The notes under the pieces were generated by a model. That model searched no databases, was not told the DNA's origin, and saw only the letters and a program-made list of their open reading frames with translations. Of a stretch of DNA of 57,456 nt, positions 1-9,246 are shown in pieces. The DNA is taken from NCBI GenBank assembly GCA_003669605.1, contig QWOP01000040.1:1-57456 (forward strand), read 5' to 3'. How positions within the stretch are numbered: the stretch's first letter is position 1; every line of letters begins with the position of its first letter. Origin of the DNA: Planctomycetota bacterium (GTDB taxonomy: Bacteria; Planctomycetota; Planctomycetia; Pirellulales; UBA1268). The position numbers and the translations under genes were made by a program.

Positions 1-122
1 GACACCAGAATCTAAGTTAGGGTTTTGCCCTCCAAGAGACCAGCCCTGTGCGGTTGCTGCTGCACCGCCTCGTGTCGAACGCTTCGGGTGACCTGGGAGG
101 CGAGCCCTCTGGCCGTGGCCAT

Positions 123-1235
123 CTACTTCATGCGATGCCGGAAGAGCCATGACGCGGAAAGGAGCGTCACACTGGCGATCACGGCCAATGGCCAGAGGTG
201 CACAAAGACTACATCGAAGGGCATGTTTTTCAGCATGATCCCCTTGACGATGATCATGAAGTAACGCAAGGGATTCCCATAGGTGAGCACCTGCAGCCAG
301 TCGGGCATGTTCTCGATCGGGCTTGCATACCCAGACAATAAGATCGACGGCACGATGAATACGGTCCCCCCGAGAATCGCCTGTTGCTGGGTGACCGCCA
401 GCGCCGAGATGAAAAGCCCCACGCCGATGACCGCTAGGAGATAGACCGTGATGCTCCCGTAGAGCAGCAGCAGCGACCCCAGCACTGGCACGCCGAGCAA
501 CACCCTCCCGAACACCAACATCACGGTGGCCTCCATGAGGCCAAGGAGCAGAGCGGGTAGTGTCTTGCCGACGATGATCTCCCCCGACGACAGCGGTGAG
601 ATGAGTAACTGTTCGAGCGTGCCCAACTCGCGCTCGCGCGCCACCGAGAGGGAGGTGATCACAAGCCCGATGATCGTAGTCAGCGTGGCAACGAGGTCAG
701 GAACCGAGCTCCAGATGACGCTCCCGTTGGGGTTGAACCACACCCGGGGCCGCAGCGTGCTGGGCGCACCGGGGGGCGATGGGCCGTGCGCCAGCCTTTC
801 GTTGATGAATCGGGCAACGATCTCACGGGCATAGCCGGAAAGGATCTGGGCCGAGTTCGACCGGCGACCATCGAGCAGCAGTTGGACCTGCGCTGGCTTC
901 CGGGCGATGACGTCGCGGGAGAAATCGGCAGGTATGTGCAGCGCTGCAATCGCGACACGTCCGTCGAGGGCGCGTTTGAGGTCATCGACTCCCCGCATGT
1001 GGATAACTCGTGTAAATATCGGTGTTCCCTCGAAGCGGGCCACGAGATCGCGACCGACGGTGCCGGCATCCTCGTTCAATACCAGTAGCGTCGTGTTTTT
1101 CACCTCCAAGGTGGTTGCGAATGCGAGAATCAGCAACTGGATCGTGGGCGGCGCGATCAAGACCATTCGGCTGTTGGGATCGCGACAGATCGTGATCAGT
1201 TCCTTCACGAAGAGCGTCAGAATGCGATGCCACAT
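123..1235 (-). CDS. ABC-2 type transporter permease (second of a pair)
   Basis: Inner-membrane permease of an ABC-2 exporter, 370 aa. One membrane segment lies near the N terminus (residues about 23-40), followed by a large extracytoplasmic region of about 150 residues and then five hydrophobic segments in the C-terminal half, the usual architecture of the YbhS/YbhR/YhhJ type. The ATG at 1235 was chosen because the protein then begins MWHRILTLFVKEL, which resembles the start of its neighbour (ALTLKEFQQIRRDPSS), and because it lies 5 nt after that neighbour's stop. The open frame extends further upstream, but only inside the neighbouring gene. It is the last gene of the five-gene efflux operon and the paralogue of the gene before it, so the two probably form the heterodimeric membrane channel. 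The substrate cannot be read from the sequence; drugs or lipophilic toxins are typical for the family. Confidence 0.88.
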   Translation of the reverse strand: MWHRILTLFVKELITICRDPNSRMVLIAPPTIQLLILAFATTLEVKNTTLLVLNEDAGTVGRDLVARFEGTPIFTRVIHMRGVDDLKRALDGRVAIAALHIPADFSRDVIARKPAQVQLLLDGRRSNSAQILSGYAREIVARFINERLAHGPSPPGAPSTLRPRVWFNPNGSVIWSSVPDLVATLTTIIGLVITSLSVARERELGTLEQLLISPLSSGEIIVGKTLPALLLGLMEATVMLVFGRVLLGVPVLGSLLLLYGSITVYLLAVIGVGLFISALAVTQQQAILGGTVFIVPSILLSGYASPIENMPDWLQVLTYGNPLRYFMIIVKGIMLKNMPFDVVFVHLWPLAVIASVTLLSASWLFRHRMK

Positions 1236-1240
1236 GGGAT

Positions 1241-2398
1241 TTACTCTAATCGCATCCGAGTGATTGCTATCAGACAGGCGAGAGGCACGCAGCCAATGGC
1301 AATCAGCGCGAGCGTGGCTGGTATGAGCACCGCTGGCACGTCTCCAACGAGAAACATGGTCTGGAGTGCGGAAACAAAGTGACGGGCCGGCAGGATCCAG
1401 GAAATACATTGGATCGGCAGGGGTGTGCTGTCGAGTTCAAACACGAAACCGGACAAATCGAAGGCTGGCAGAAATGTGGCGATGATCGCCGTCTGGCTGG
1501 CCGCAAACTGGTTGCGTGTCACCGTCGAGATCAGCAGGCCGAGGGACAGCATGGAAAAGAGGAACGCCGCCGATACAGTAGCCAGCATTGCTGGCGACCC
1601 CCGGAACGGCACACGAAAGACGCAGACGGCGGCCGTGGATGCGATTGCCATGGCCCCCATTCCCAGCAGGAAGTAGGGAATCAATTTGCCAAGGAGAAAC
1701 TCGGCCTTGCCGACGGGCATCGCCATCAGCGCCTCGATCGTACCGCGCTCCCATTCCCGGGCCACCACCAGCGCCGTCAAGAGGGTGCCGATCATCGACA
1801 TGATGACCGCCAGGGAACCCGGAATAAGACAATTCGAACTGCGGGTGTCAGCGTTGTACCAGACGCGCGACACCACGGTGATGCCTGGCACACCGCGCAA
1901 TCGGGCGAAAAGGCCGGGTGATTTCGGGGCCTGTTGCTCGAGCCAACTGTAAAACACGCCGGATGCGTAGAAGGCCACAAGTCCAGCAGTGTTCGGCTCG
2001 CTGCCGTCGAGCAACAGTTGCACGGGAGCCTCTTCACCACGGGCGACCCTGGCCGCGAAGTCGGCTGGGATGACGATGATCCCCTTGGCACGTCCGGCGA
2101 CCAGATCCTCTTGCACATCAGCCCGATGGCGCGAGACCTGCACGTGAAAAAACGGCGAATTGCGAAACGACTCAAGCAGACTGTTGGCTTCCGGTGTGGC
2201 CTGCTCCACGACCACGGCGATGGCCACGCTCCTCAGGTCGAGCGAGACGGCGTGGCCGAAGATGAACAGCAGCAGCAGCGGTAGCAAGCCGGCGATCAGA
2301 TAGCTGCTCGGATCCCGCCTGATCTGCTGAAACTCTTTCAGCGTCAGCGCCCGCACGCGACGGGACCAAGCCCACCAGCCTGTCACTATCATACTCAT
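1241..2398 (-). CDS. ABC-2 type transporter permease (first of a pair)
   Basis: Inner-membrane permease, 385 aa, homologous in layout to the next gene in the operon: an N-terminal membrane helix (YLIAGLLPLLLLFIFGHAV, about residues 33-51), a soluble extracytoplasmic domain to about residue 190, and then five hydrophobic segments. The segment REWERGTIEALMAMPV just before the third helix is the conserved amphipathic motif of ABC-2 permeases; the partner has RERELGTLEQLLISPL at the same place. The start codon overlaps the stop of the upstream ATPase gene by 4 bp (ATGA at 2395-2398), a sign of translational coupling. A second in-frame ATG two codons later is an alternative start. Together with the ATPase and the partner permease it should form a complete exporter. 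Confidence 0.9.
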   Translation of the reverse strand: MSMIVTGWWAWSRRVRALTLKEFQQIRRDPSSYLIAGLLPLLLLFIFGHAVSLDLRSVAIAVVVEQATPEANSLLESFRNSPFFHVQVSRHRADVQEDLVAGRAKGIIVIPADFAARVARGEEAPVQLLLDGSEPNTAGLVAFYASGVFYSWLEQQAPKSPGLFARLRGVPGITVVSRVWYNADTRSSNCLIPGSLAVIMSMIGTLLTALVVAREWERGTIEALMAMPVGKAEFLLGKLIPYFLLGMGAMAIASTAAVCVFRVPFRGSPAMLATVSAAFLFSMLSLGLLISTVTRNQFAASQTAIIATFLPAFDLSGFVFELDSTPLPIQCISWILPARHFVSALQTMFLVGDVPAVLIPATLALIAIGCVPLACLIAITRMRLE

Positions 2399-4122
2399 GC
2401 GGCATCCGCCCCGTCGCCAGAACGGTTCACGAGGGTGATGAAGGCTTCTTCAAGCGTGGGCTGGTCAGTGGGGTGACTGCGGGCGATTTCTTTGAGTGCG
2501 TCGGGCGATCCTTCGGCGATGATCCGCCCACCGTAGACCAGCCCAATACGGTCGCAGTATTCGGCTTCATCCATGAAATGCGTCGTCACCATCACCGTCA
2601 CGCCCTGCTCTGCAAGGGCGTTGATGTGGGCCCAGAACTCACGGCGGGTGATCGGATCGACGCCCGAGGTGGGCTCGTCGAGAAAGAGCACATGCGGGCT
2701 GTGAATCACGGCACAGGCCAGCGCCAACCGCTGCTTGTAACCGATGGGCAGTTCCCGGGTGGTGCGGTCGAGATACGCTCCCAAGCCAAAGATCTCTGTC
2801 ATCTGCATGACGGCCGCGGTCAGCTGACCGCGGGCCAAGCCGTAGATTCCGCCAAAAAAGCGGAGGTTCTGGCGGACGCTCAGGTCGCCGTAGAGCGAGA
2901 ATTTCTGCGCCATGTAGCCGAGCAGACGCCGTGCTGTACCGCCGCCACGATAGAGGTCTTTTCCGGCCACAAACGCGCGGCCCGATGTGGGCCGCAGCAT
3001 GCCGGATATCATCCGAAAAGTCGTTGACTTGCCAGCGCCGTTGGGCCCCAGAAGGCCATAGATCTCGCCCCTGGCAATTGTGAAACGGATGCTATCGGCT
3101 GCCACAAAGCTGCCGAACCGCTTGGTGAGGTCGATGGCCTCGATCACGACGGTGCTGGCCGCGGCACTGCGTGGCAGCGAGGCAAAGGGCGACTCAAGTG
3201 CGGAACTGCCCCCCAAGAGATCGATGAAAGCATCCTCAAAGCGTGGGGCCGTGGCGACGATATTGGCTGCGGATGTGCCCAGTACCGCGGCATCGGGGGC
3301 GGCGCCGGAGGCCATCACAAGACGGATATTGCTCCCCTGGATCACGCCATCGACGACGCCGGGCTGTCGGAGTCCGCGGGCGAGTATCTGTCGGCGCTCG
3401 GTGCCGAGGGTTGCGACGAGATACGTGCGGCCCTGGGCGCGAGCAGTGAGTTCTGCGGGTGGCCCGTCGTACAGCGCCTGCCCGTCGTTGATGAGGAGCA
3501 CTTGGGCACACCGCTCCGCCTCGTCGAGGTACGATGTGCTCCATACGACGCCGATCCCCTGCGCGGTCAGATCGTAGACCATGCTCCACAGTTCGCGCCG
3601 CGAAATCGGATCGACGCCGGCGCTTGGTTCATCGAGGAGCAGCAGCAGTGGTCGCCTGACCAGCGCGCAGGCAAGGCCGAGTTTCTGCTTCATGCCGCCG
3701 GAAAGACGCCCCGCGAGGCGGTTGGTGAACGGAGCCAGCCTCGTGAATTCCAGGAGGCGGTTCAACGCCTCGCGCCGCTCCTCGCCGACGACGCCACTTA
3801 AGTCGGCATACAGGTTGAGGTTTTGCGCCACGGAGAGATCTTCGTAGAGCCCAAAACGCTGGGGCATGTAGCTGACGACGTTGCGAATCGGACTGACGTC
3901 ACCGGTCGTGGGATGGCCGCAGACGGTGATCGTGCCAGATGTCGGGAGCAGCAGCGCCGCCAGCAACCGCATCAGCGTGGTTTTTCCCGCCGCATCGGGG
4001 CCCACCAGTCCGGTCACTCGGCCGGGTTCAATGTGCATGCTCAGGTTGTCAATCGCAGGCCTGAGCGCGCCGGAGAACCAACGGCTGACATCCTGTACGT
4101 GTGCCAAGGACGCGTCCGCCAT
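2395..4122 (-). CDS. ABC transporter ATPase with two fused nucleotide-binding domains (YbhF-like)
   Basis: 575 aa protein with two complete ATPase domains in tandem. Domain 1 has Walker A GPDAAGKTT (residues 41-49), signature LSGGMKQKLGLA and Walker B LLLLLDEPSAGVDP. Domain 2, starting near residue 325, has Walker A GPNGAGKSTT, a degenerate signature (ELPIGYKQRLALA in place of LSGG) and Walker B VLFLDEPTSGVDP followed by a conserved TTHFMDEAE H-loop. Fusion of both domains in one chain matches E. coli YbhF and RbbA-type exporters, in which one polypeptide powers two permeases. The gene starts 5 nt after the adaptor gene and overlaps the first permease gene. The weak second signature suggests unequal roles for the two sites, with one consensus site and one that may be mainly structural. 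Confidence 0.93.
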   Translation of the reverse strand: MADASLAHVQDVSRWFSGALRPAIDNLSMHIEPGRVTGLVGPDAAGKTTLMRLLAALLLPTSGTITVCGHPTTGDVSPIRNVVSYMPQRFGLYEDLSVAQNLNLYADLSGVVGEERREALNRLLEFTRLAPFTNRLAGRLSGGMKQKLGLACALVRRPLLLLLDEPSAGVDPISRRELWSMVYDLTAQGIGVVWSTSYLDEAERCAQVLLINDGQALYDGPPAELTARAQGRTYLVATLGTERRQILARGLRQPGVVDGVIQGSNIRLVMASGAAPDAAVLGTSAANIVATAPRFEDAFIDLLGGSSALESPFASLPRSAAASTVVIEAIDLTKRFGSFVAADSIRFTIARGEIYGLLGPNGAGKSTTFRMISGMLRPTSGRAFVAGKDLYRGGGTARRLLGYMAQKFSLYGDLSVRQNLRFFGGIYGLARGQLTAAVMQMTEIFGLGAYLDRTTRELPIGYKQRLALACAVIHSPHVLFLDEPTSGVDPITRREFWAHINALAEQGVTVMVTTHFMDEAEYCDRIGLVYGGRIIAEGSPDALKEIARSHPTDQPTLEEAFITLVNRSGDGADAA

Positions 4123-4127
4123 GACGA

Positions 4128-5207
4128 TTAGTTCTCGGAGTCAAGGCGGATAATGACCGTGACCGGCATGCCTTGTCGGAGGCCGTCGTCCGGTTCATCG
4201 ATGACGACGCGCAGCCGGTAGACCAAGTCGGTCCGTAGTTCGCGGGTCTCGACAGACTTGGGGGTGAATTCGGCGGTCGGCGAGATGAAGCCGATGCGGG
4301 CCAGATAGGGCTTGTCTGGCGCGGAGTCGGTGTACACCTCGGCCGGCATATCGGGGCGGATGCGGCCGAGATCCCGCTCATTGACGTAACTGCGTACCCA
4401 GACAGGTTTTTGGAGCGTCAGTGTGTAGATCGTGTCACCGGCATTGACGATGGCACCCTGCTCACGGGCCCTGGTGAGAATCGTGCCCACCGAGGGAGCA
4501 ATCAATTCGGAGTCTTCCCGCCGTCTTTGGGCCTTGACGACGGCAGCGTCCTCGATGGCTAACTGCGCCCTCGCGTTGTCGATGTCTTCCTGCCGGGGGC
4601 CCAGTTCCGCCAGCCGCAGCACCTTCTGGGCAGAGGTGAGACGGGCCTGCGCTTCGGAGAGCGTGGCCCGGGCCAGATCGTGGGTTTCGTGGCTGACCGC
4701 TCCCAGGCTGACCATGCTATCCGCACGCTCGAAGTCGGATTGGGCGCGCTGCACCGTGGCTGTTCGTTCCGCCAGAAGTGCTTTGGCCTCATCGATCTCT
4801 TCGGGCCGCGATCCGCGTTCGAGCTTGGCGAGGCCCGCGGCCGCGGCTGCCCGCCGGGCGCGAGCGACGGCGATATCATCGTCGAAATAGCGGCGGTCGA
4901 GAGTGGCGATGACAGCGCCCGGTTCGACCGACTCTCCCTCGTCCACGGCGAGGCTCATGATCCTGCCTTCGACCTTGAAGCCGAGGTCGACTTGGCGGAC
5001 ATCGATGTTTCCCTGGAGCGTTAACTGCCGTCGATCTGTTTCCGCCTGCTGGTGGCGAAAGCGCTCCCAAGCGGCGCCACCGACGGCAACGGCTACCAGG
5101 ACAGGAATGGCCCACAGCGCTCGGCCGAGAGCGGTCACCGCAAACCGCCGCGACTGCGGGGGCGATGGGTGCAGGGGGGGTGTTCCAGCGTTGAAGTCGC
5201 TCGGCAT
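4128..5207 (-). CDS. HlyD-family periplasmic adaptor (membrane fusion protein)
   Basis: 359 aa adaptor linking the inner-membrane ABC exporter to the outer-membrane channel. After a Pro-rich cytoplasmic start there is one membrane helix (ALWAIPVLVAVAVGGAAW), then a lipoyl-type half-motif (VDLGFKVEGRI ... VDEGESVEPGAVIATLD), a long alpha-helical hairpin rich in Ala, Glu and Arg (about residues 105-210), the second lipoyl half and a beta-barrel domain (VWVRSYVNERDLGRI). This is the YbhG/YhiI arrangement. The start at 5207 is preferred because it keeps the gene outside the TolC-like gene upstream; a longer version from 5282 is possible. The 5-nt gap to the ATPase gene and the shared strand support one transcript. 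Confidence 0.9.
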   Translation of the reverse strand: MPSDFNAGTPPLHPSPPQSRRFAVTALGRALWAIPVLVAVAVGGAAWERFRHQQAETDRRQLTLQGNIDVRQVDLGFKVEGRIMSLAVDEGESVEPGAVIATLDRRYFDDDIAVARARRAAAAAGLAKLERGSRPEEIDEAKALLAERTATVQRAQSDFERADSMVSLGAVSHETHDLARATLSEAQARLTSAQKVLRLAELGPRQEDIDNARAQLAIEDAAVVKAQRRREDSELIAPSVGTILTRAREQGAIVNAGDTIYTLTLQKPVWVRSYVNERDLGRIRPDMPAEVYTDSAPDKPYLARIGFISPTAEFTPKSVETRELRTDLVYRLRVVIDEPDDGLRQGMPVTVIIRLDSEN

Positions 5208-5309
5208 TATGGAGGCCCCTGAGAACTCAATCGTGGACGGTGTGGCGGATGATGGGCTGGGAATCGAGGCGGCCGAAGTCAAAGAGCGGTCGACCTGGGG
5301 GCTGGGAAA

Positions 5310-7013
5310 TCATGGCAGCGCGATCGGGCCATCGGGCTCCTCCAGAGCAGAAACCGTCAGCGGCGGGGCCGACTCGACGGCGGGCAAGTCTTGCGGTGGC
5401 GGAATCGACTCGGCCTCTGCAGGTCGCGGCCCGCCGGTGGGGGTGACATCGACAGGCAGTCCAAGGTCGTCGGCGGTGATGGTCTCCGCGGCGGCTGTTT
5501 CGGCAGCGATGGCGTCGGGAATGGGACCGGCCTGCGACTGGTCGGCAGGCGGGCTGAATGAATCCCAGCCGCCACCGAGGGCCCGGAAAATCTGCACGAG
5601 GTTGATGGCGATGTTGCCGTGGGCAACAGCCAGTTGATCCTGCTGGGTAACAAGTGCCCCCTGCGTGGTGTAAACCCGATTGAAGTCGGTCGCTCCCCCC
5701 TTGAACTGCACGATCACGAGTTTCACCGCCTGCTCGGTCGCCGCCACCCCCTCTTGCAGATAGCGCGCCTGGTGTTGTGACTGGACGTAGGCCACGAGTC
5801 CGTCCTCCACTTCGCGGGCTGCCGTGAGAACCGTCTGCCGATATTGCAGGGATGACTGCTGGAACCGCGCATCCTGAACCTGGACGTTGCTCGCTATCCG
5901 ACCGTAGTTGAGCAGGTTCCACTGGAAGTTGGGTAAGGCGAGGGCCACGAGACTGCTGGAATCGACGAGGCTCTGCAGGTCATTGGGGGCATACCCGACA
6001 AAACCGGTGAAGCCCGTGAGGGCGACGCGGGGATAGTAGTCGGCCTTGGCCACGCCGATGCGGGCGCATTGTGCAGCGGCCTCACGTTCAGCCTGCCGAA
6101 CGTCCGGACGGCGACACAGCAGATCGGAGGGAACTCCCACGGCGACCGAGAGTGGTGGTCTGGGGATCGTTCCCTTCCCCAGACGGGCGGCGAGATCGGA
6201 GGGGGGGATTCCCAACAGGATGCACAATTGGTGACAGGTTTGGCGGCGGCCAATCTCCAGCGGGGCGAGCATGGCTTGTGTCTGCGCCAGGTTTGCCCGG
6301 GCCTGATGCGAGTCGATGGCTGTGGCGGCGCCTTTGGCGAAGCGGATCTCAGCGAGTTGCAGCGAGCCTTGCTGGATGTTGACGTTGCGGCTAGCCCAGG
6401 CAATGCGTTGTTCGTAGGTGCGCAGGGTGATGTAGTTGGCAGCCACATCCGCCAACAACAGGACCAATGCATCGCGATAGCCCTCCACCGCGGCGGTCAG
6501 ATTCGCGTCGTAGGACTCGATCGTCCGGCGGTAGCGGCCCCAGAAGTCTGGTTCCCATGAGGCTTGGAGTCCGGTGGCCCAGGCGCTGAGGTCATGGGGG
6601 AGCAGTGGGAGGAACCGACAATTATCGATCTGTCCATACGCATACGCCCCCGTAAGCCCTTGGCTTTGGGGAAACAGACCCCCAACGGCGATGCTCCGTT
6701 GGGCGCGGGCCTCGATGATGCGGGCGCCCGTGGTTCGAAGGTCGAGGTTCTGTCGGTGCGCCTTCTCGATCAGGTCATCCAAGACAGGATCGCCAAAGAT
6801 GGTCCACCAGCGCTTGGTCTGCGCTGGAGACGAGTCGATCCGTTCTGTGTCGTCACCCACCCAGTCCGCTTCAAAGGCGGCGGCCGGACGGCTGTACGAC
6901 GGACCAACCTTGTAGCCGTTGCGTACCCACTGTCTGAGACCGGCACAGCCTGCCAACTGCACGATCAGCAGGCACGTGATTACCAGTCGGACGCAGCGGA
7001 GCGCCGCGACCAT
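5310..7013 (-). CDS. TolC/NodT-family outer-membrane efflux lipoprotein
   Basis: 567 aa outer-membrane channel. The start at 7013 gives a lipoprotein signal peptide (hydrophobic stretch VRLVITCLLIVQLAGC with lipobox LAGC, Cys about residue 23), the normal form for NodT/OprM-type factors. Two repeated outer-membrane-efflux modules follow, including WWTIFGDPVLDDLIEKA, the family's first conserved block, and RPDVRQAEREAAAQCARIGVAKADYYPRVAL-type sequence at the centre. After the last helix (residue about 500) there is an unusual Pro/Ala/Glu-rich tail of about 65 residues, probably disordered and not part of the barrel. It is the first gene of the operon, so the promoter should lie within 7014-7420. 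Alternative upstream starts (7049, 7151) would put extra residues before the lipobox and are less likely. Confidence 0.9.
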   Translation of the reverse strand: MVAALRCVRLVITCLLIVQLAGCAGLRQWVRNGYKVGPSYSRPAAAFEADWVGDDTERIDSSPAQTKRWWTIFGDPVLDDLIEKAHRQNLDLRTTGARIIEARAQRSIAVGGLFPQSQGLTGAYAYGQIDNCRFLPLLPHDLSAWATGLQASWEPDFWGRYRRTIESYDANLTAAVEGYRDALVLLLADVAANYITLRTYEQRIAWASRNVNIQQGSLQLAEIRFAKGAATAIDSHQARANLAQTQAMLAPLEIGRRQTCHQLCILLGIPPSDLAARLGKGTIPRPPLSVAVGVPSDLLCRRPDVRQAEREAAAQCARIGVAKADYYPRVALTGFTGFVGYAPNDLQSLVDSSSLVALALPNFQWNLLNYGRIASNVQVQDARFQQSSLQYRQTVLTAAREVEDGLVAYVQSQHQARYLQEGVAATEQAVKLVIVQFKGGATDFNRVYTTQGALVTQQDQLAVAHGNIAINLVQIFRALGGGWDSFSPPADQSQAGPIPDAIAAETAAAETITADDLGLPVDVTPTGGPRPAEAESIPPPQDLPAVESAPPLTVSALEEPDGPIALP

Positions 7014-7420
7014 AGGCCTCCCCGGGGTGTGCGGGGCATTGCGGGGCATGGACAGCCGGAGGGCAGTGGGCGGCTTGGGTTGGCAACGCGCGGAGGTTCG
7101 ATGCGGCAAGGAATGATGATTCCAGGGGCTGCTTGCTTCCTGAATGCGCATTGCGGAGCCCGCCTGTTTTCTCCACGGCGGAGAATCGGTTCAATCAACG
7201 CAATCGGCATTGTCAGCCATCGGGCATGAGCCGCGTATGGCTGTGGTCGAGTGCGTGCCGGACCGGACGAGCCCGACCCGGGTACGCAGAACCCCTCAAA
7301 AACCCCAGGTGCTCAATCCACCGCGGGCACCGCCCTAATGTCAGGGCATCACAAGACCCACAGCCAGATGCCTCGGTGTGGGGCGGAGTGCGTTGCGGCA
7401 TCAGGGCTGCCGCGGGAGCC
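7014..7420. other. 407-bp intergenic region upstream of the efflux operon
   Basis: Lies between the alkaline phosphatase stop and the TolC-like gene start, both on the minus strand, so it should hold the efflux operon promoter and any terminator of the phosphatase gene. I see only short imperfect dyads: a 5-bp stem at 7111-7124 (GGAAT/ATTCC, a possible operator half-site pair) and a 5-bp stem with a 6-nt loop at 7332-7347. No convincing -35/-10 pair, T-rich terminator or coding signal is visible. Confidence 0.5.
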
Positions 7421-9130
7421 TTACCGGGCGAATGCCGCGGGCTGCTCCAGCACGAACATGTGACCGTGGTCGCTCGTCACGATCATCGCCGTGTCGTCCC
7501 AGCCGCCGTGCGATTCGACCCAGGACACGATTGCGCGGAAGGCGGCATCACCACTGGCCACAGCGCCGATCGCCGCGTCGATGTCGTTGCCGTGGCTGGC
7601 CCAATCGACATCTCCTGCCTCGACCATCAGCCAAAAGGGCTTCTCCTTGGCAGCCAAGACATCGAGGGCGGCGACGGCCATCTCGGAGAGCGTTGGATTT
7701 TCCTCGAAGTCAGCCGGAGTGTAGTGGATCGGTTGGCTGTATTTGAGCCCCAGGCCTGACTGTGTGCCGAGATCGATGAGCCGCGTTCGTCCCTGGTCGG
7801 AGACCACCACCGGATCGTGCTGACCATCGGCAGTGGCGAAGGGGAGGTTGCCTTCGCGGGTTCCAAACCAACCCAGAAACCGTTGCTTGCCAACGATGGC
7901 CGCGCGGGCCCCCTCGGCCAGCACCTCGGCTCCTTTCCGCCCCTGTGTCCGGGCAGCGATCCGGTAGCGGCCGCCGCGGTCGGAGTCGATCGACTGCAGC
8001 GTCGAGATGGCGATGTACTTGAGCGGGGCCTCGTAATTTGCCCCTTGATCGTCGCGGTCGTCGGGGTCGCCGACGCCGATACCGCAGCCGATGACGACAT
8101 CCATCCCGGGAAGCGGCTCGGCCTTGTGCGACACCGAGCGGACACCGAGCATGTCGCGGGCGATGTCCTGGTAGTCGTCGCGGCCGACGTTGTTGGCATA
8201 GGCACACGCTGGCGTGGCGTGCGGGATCGGCACGCTTGTCACCACCCCCACCGAGAAGCCCTGCTTCTGGAGCGTACGGGCGATCGGCTCAATCTGGTTG
8301 CCGGCCGCATCGACGTTGATCGCATCGTTGTAGGTCTTGTGACCGGAGCAGAAGGCGGTAGCAGAGGCGGCGGAGTCGACGACGGCGTGCGGCCGTGCCC
8401 GGTCGCGGCCGATGAGGTAGGTCGGCAGTGCATCCCGATCCCAGGGCGTGGCGCCCCCCTTGGTCGGGTCGTAGCCCCCCGGGGTGACGCCGCCAGGGTT
8501 TTTCAGGGCTTGGGCATTGACGTCAAACGTCGTGCCGTCGTTGGCCGGCGAGGTGCAGCAGAATCCGAAGTCGGTCGGGGCCCCGGCGTAATCCTGGAAC
8601 GACAGCCCCGTGCCGCGGCCAGTCTCGTAGGCCACCTTCCCCGACAGCGCGATCGCCGCGGTGCGGGTGGTGGTCCAGTCGAGGCCGTCGAAGACCATGA
8701 GGATGATCCGCTGCTTGCCGGCCGCCGCCGCCGTGGCCTGAAGGCGGTGGATATCAGTCTGGTCGAAGTACTCAGCCGCCGGGTTGAGGGTCTTGTCGGG
8801 GAGGCGGCCGTAGAGGGCTTTGAGCCGCACCGCGTCGCGGTAGAGGCTCTGTGCCCCCTTCACTTCCTCCAGTCCGATTCCGAACGTGTAGACCGGAACG
8901 AGCCTGTTTGAGTGACTCGACCAGGAGATGTAGTGCTGTGGCTGATCCCCCCACCACCCCCAGGGTGCGCTGCCAGTATGGGTAGCCTGCCACTGCATGG
9001 TGGCCAGACGGTCGTCGGCTCGTGGCGGAGCCTGCAACACCGACTGAGCGGACAGCGGGGAGTCTGCCAGGGGCAGCACCGCCGCAATGACAACCAGAGC
9101 AACACCAATCAAGGTCGGGCCGATGCGCAT
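7421..9130 (-). CDS. Alkaline phosphatase, PhoA-type superfamily, secreted
   Basis: 569 aa. An N-terminal signal peptide (hydrophobic residues 4-22) implies export. The catalytic core is clear: FDGLD at residues 148-151 supplies metal ligands, and VVDSAASATAFCSG (250-263) contains the nucleophilic Ser253 in the same DSAASA context as E. coli PhoA Ser102. Further metal-binding segments are VPIPHATPAC, EAGDVDWASHGND and the C-terminal TSDHGHMF. The protein should hydrolyse phosphomonoesters outside the cytoplasm using two zinc ions and magnesium. It is longer than E. coli PhoA (about 450 aa), mostly from about 130 extra residues before the first metal motif. Cysteines at 191, 192 and 261 sit close to the active site and could form a disulfide. 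It stands alone; no Pho box was recognised. Confidence 0.93.
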   Translation of the reverse strand: MRIGPTLIGVALVVIAAVLPLADSPLSAQSVLQAPPRADDRLATMQWQATHTGSAPWGWWGDQPQHYISWSSHSNRLVPVYTFGIGLEEVKGAQSLYRDAVRLKALYGRLPDKTLNPAAEYFDQTDIHRLQATAAAAGKQRIILMVFDGLDWTTTRTAAIALSGKVAYETGRGTGLSFQDYAGAPTDFGFCCTSPANDGTTFDVNAQALKNPGGVTPGGYDPTKGGATPWDRDALPTYLIGRDRARPHAVVDSAASATAFCSGHKTYNDAINVDAAGNQIEPIARTLQKQGFSVGVVTSVPIPHATPACAYANNVGRDDYQDIARDMLGVRSVSHKAEPLPGMDVVIGCGIGVGDPDDRDDQGANYEAPLKYIAISTLQSIDSDRGGRYRIAARTQGRKGAEVLAEGARAAIVGKQRFLGWFGTREGNLPFATADGQHDPVVVSDQGRTRLIDLGTQSGLGLKYSQPIHYTPADFEENPTLSEMAVAALDVLAAKEKPFWLMVEAGDVDWASHGNDIDAAIGAVASGDAAFRAIVSWVESHGGWDDTAMIVTSDHGHMFVLEQPAAFAR

Positions 9131-9159
9131 GGCGGACGGTTACTCCGTGGGCGATCCCC

Positions 9160-9175
9160 GCGGGCAGGTGCCCGC
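9160..9175. other. Short GC-rich hairpin between two minus-strand genes
   Basis: GCGGGC and GCCCGC form a perfect 6-bp stem with a 4-nt loop, between the stop of the acetyltransferase gene (9247) and the phosphatase start (9130). No T tract follows on either strand, so it is at best a weak terminator. Confidence 0.3.
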
Positions 9176-9246
9176 AGGATGGCAACACAGTACCAGCGCG
9201 GAGTTGGGGTTTGGTGAGCGCCGGAAGGCTCAGTCGCAGCGCGTGA

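Noticed and set aside
25..264. Plus-strand frame at the left edge
   Set aside because: It overlaps the 3' end of the ABC permease on the other strand and shows no protein-like pattern.
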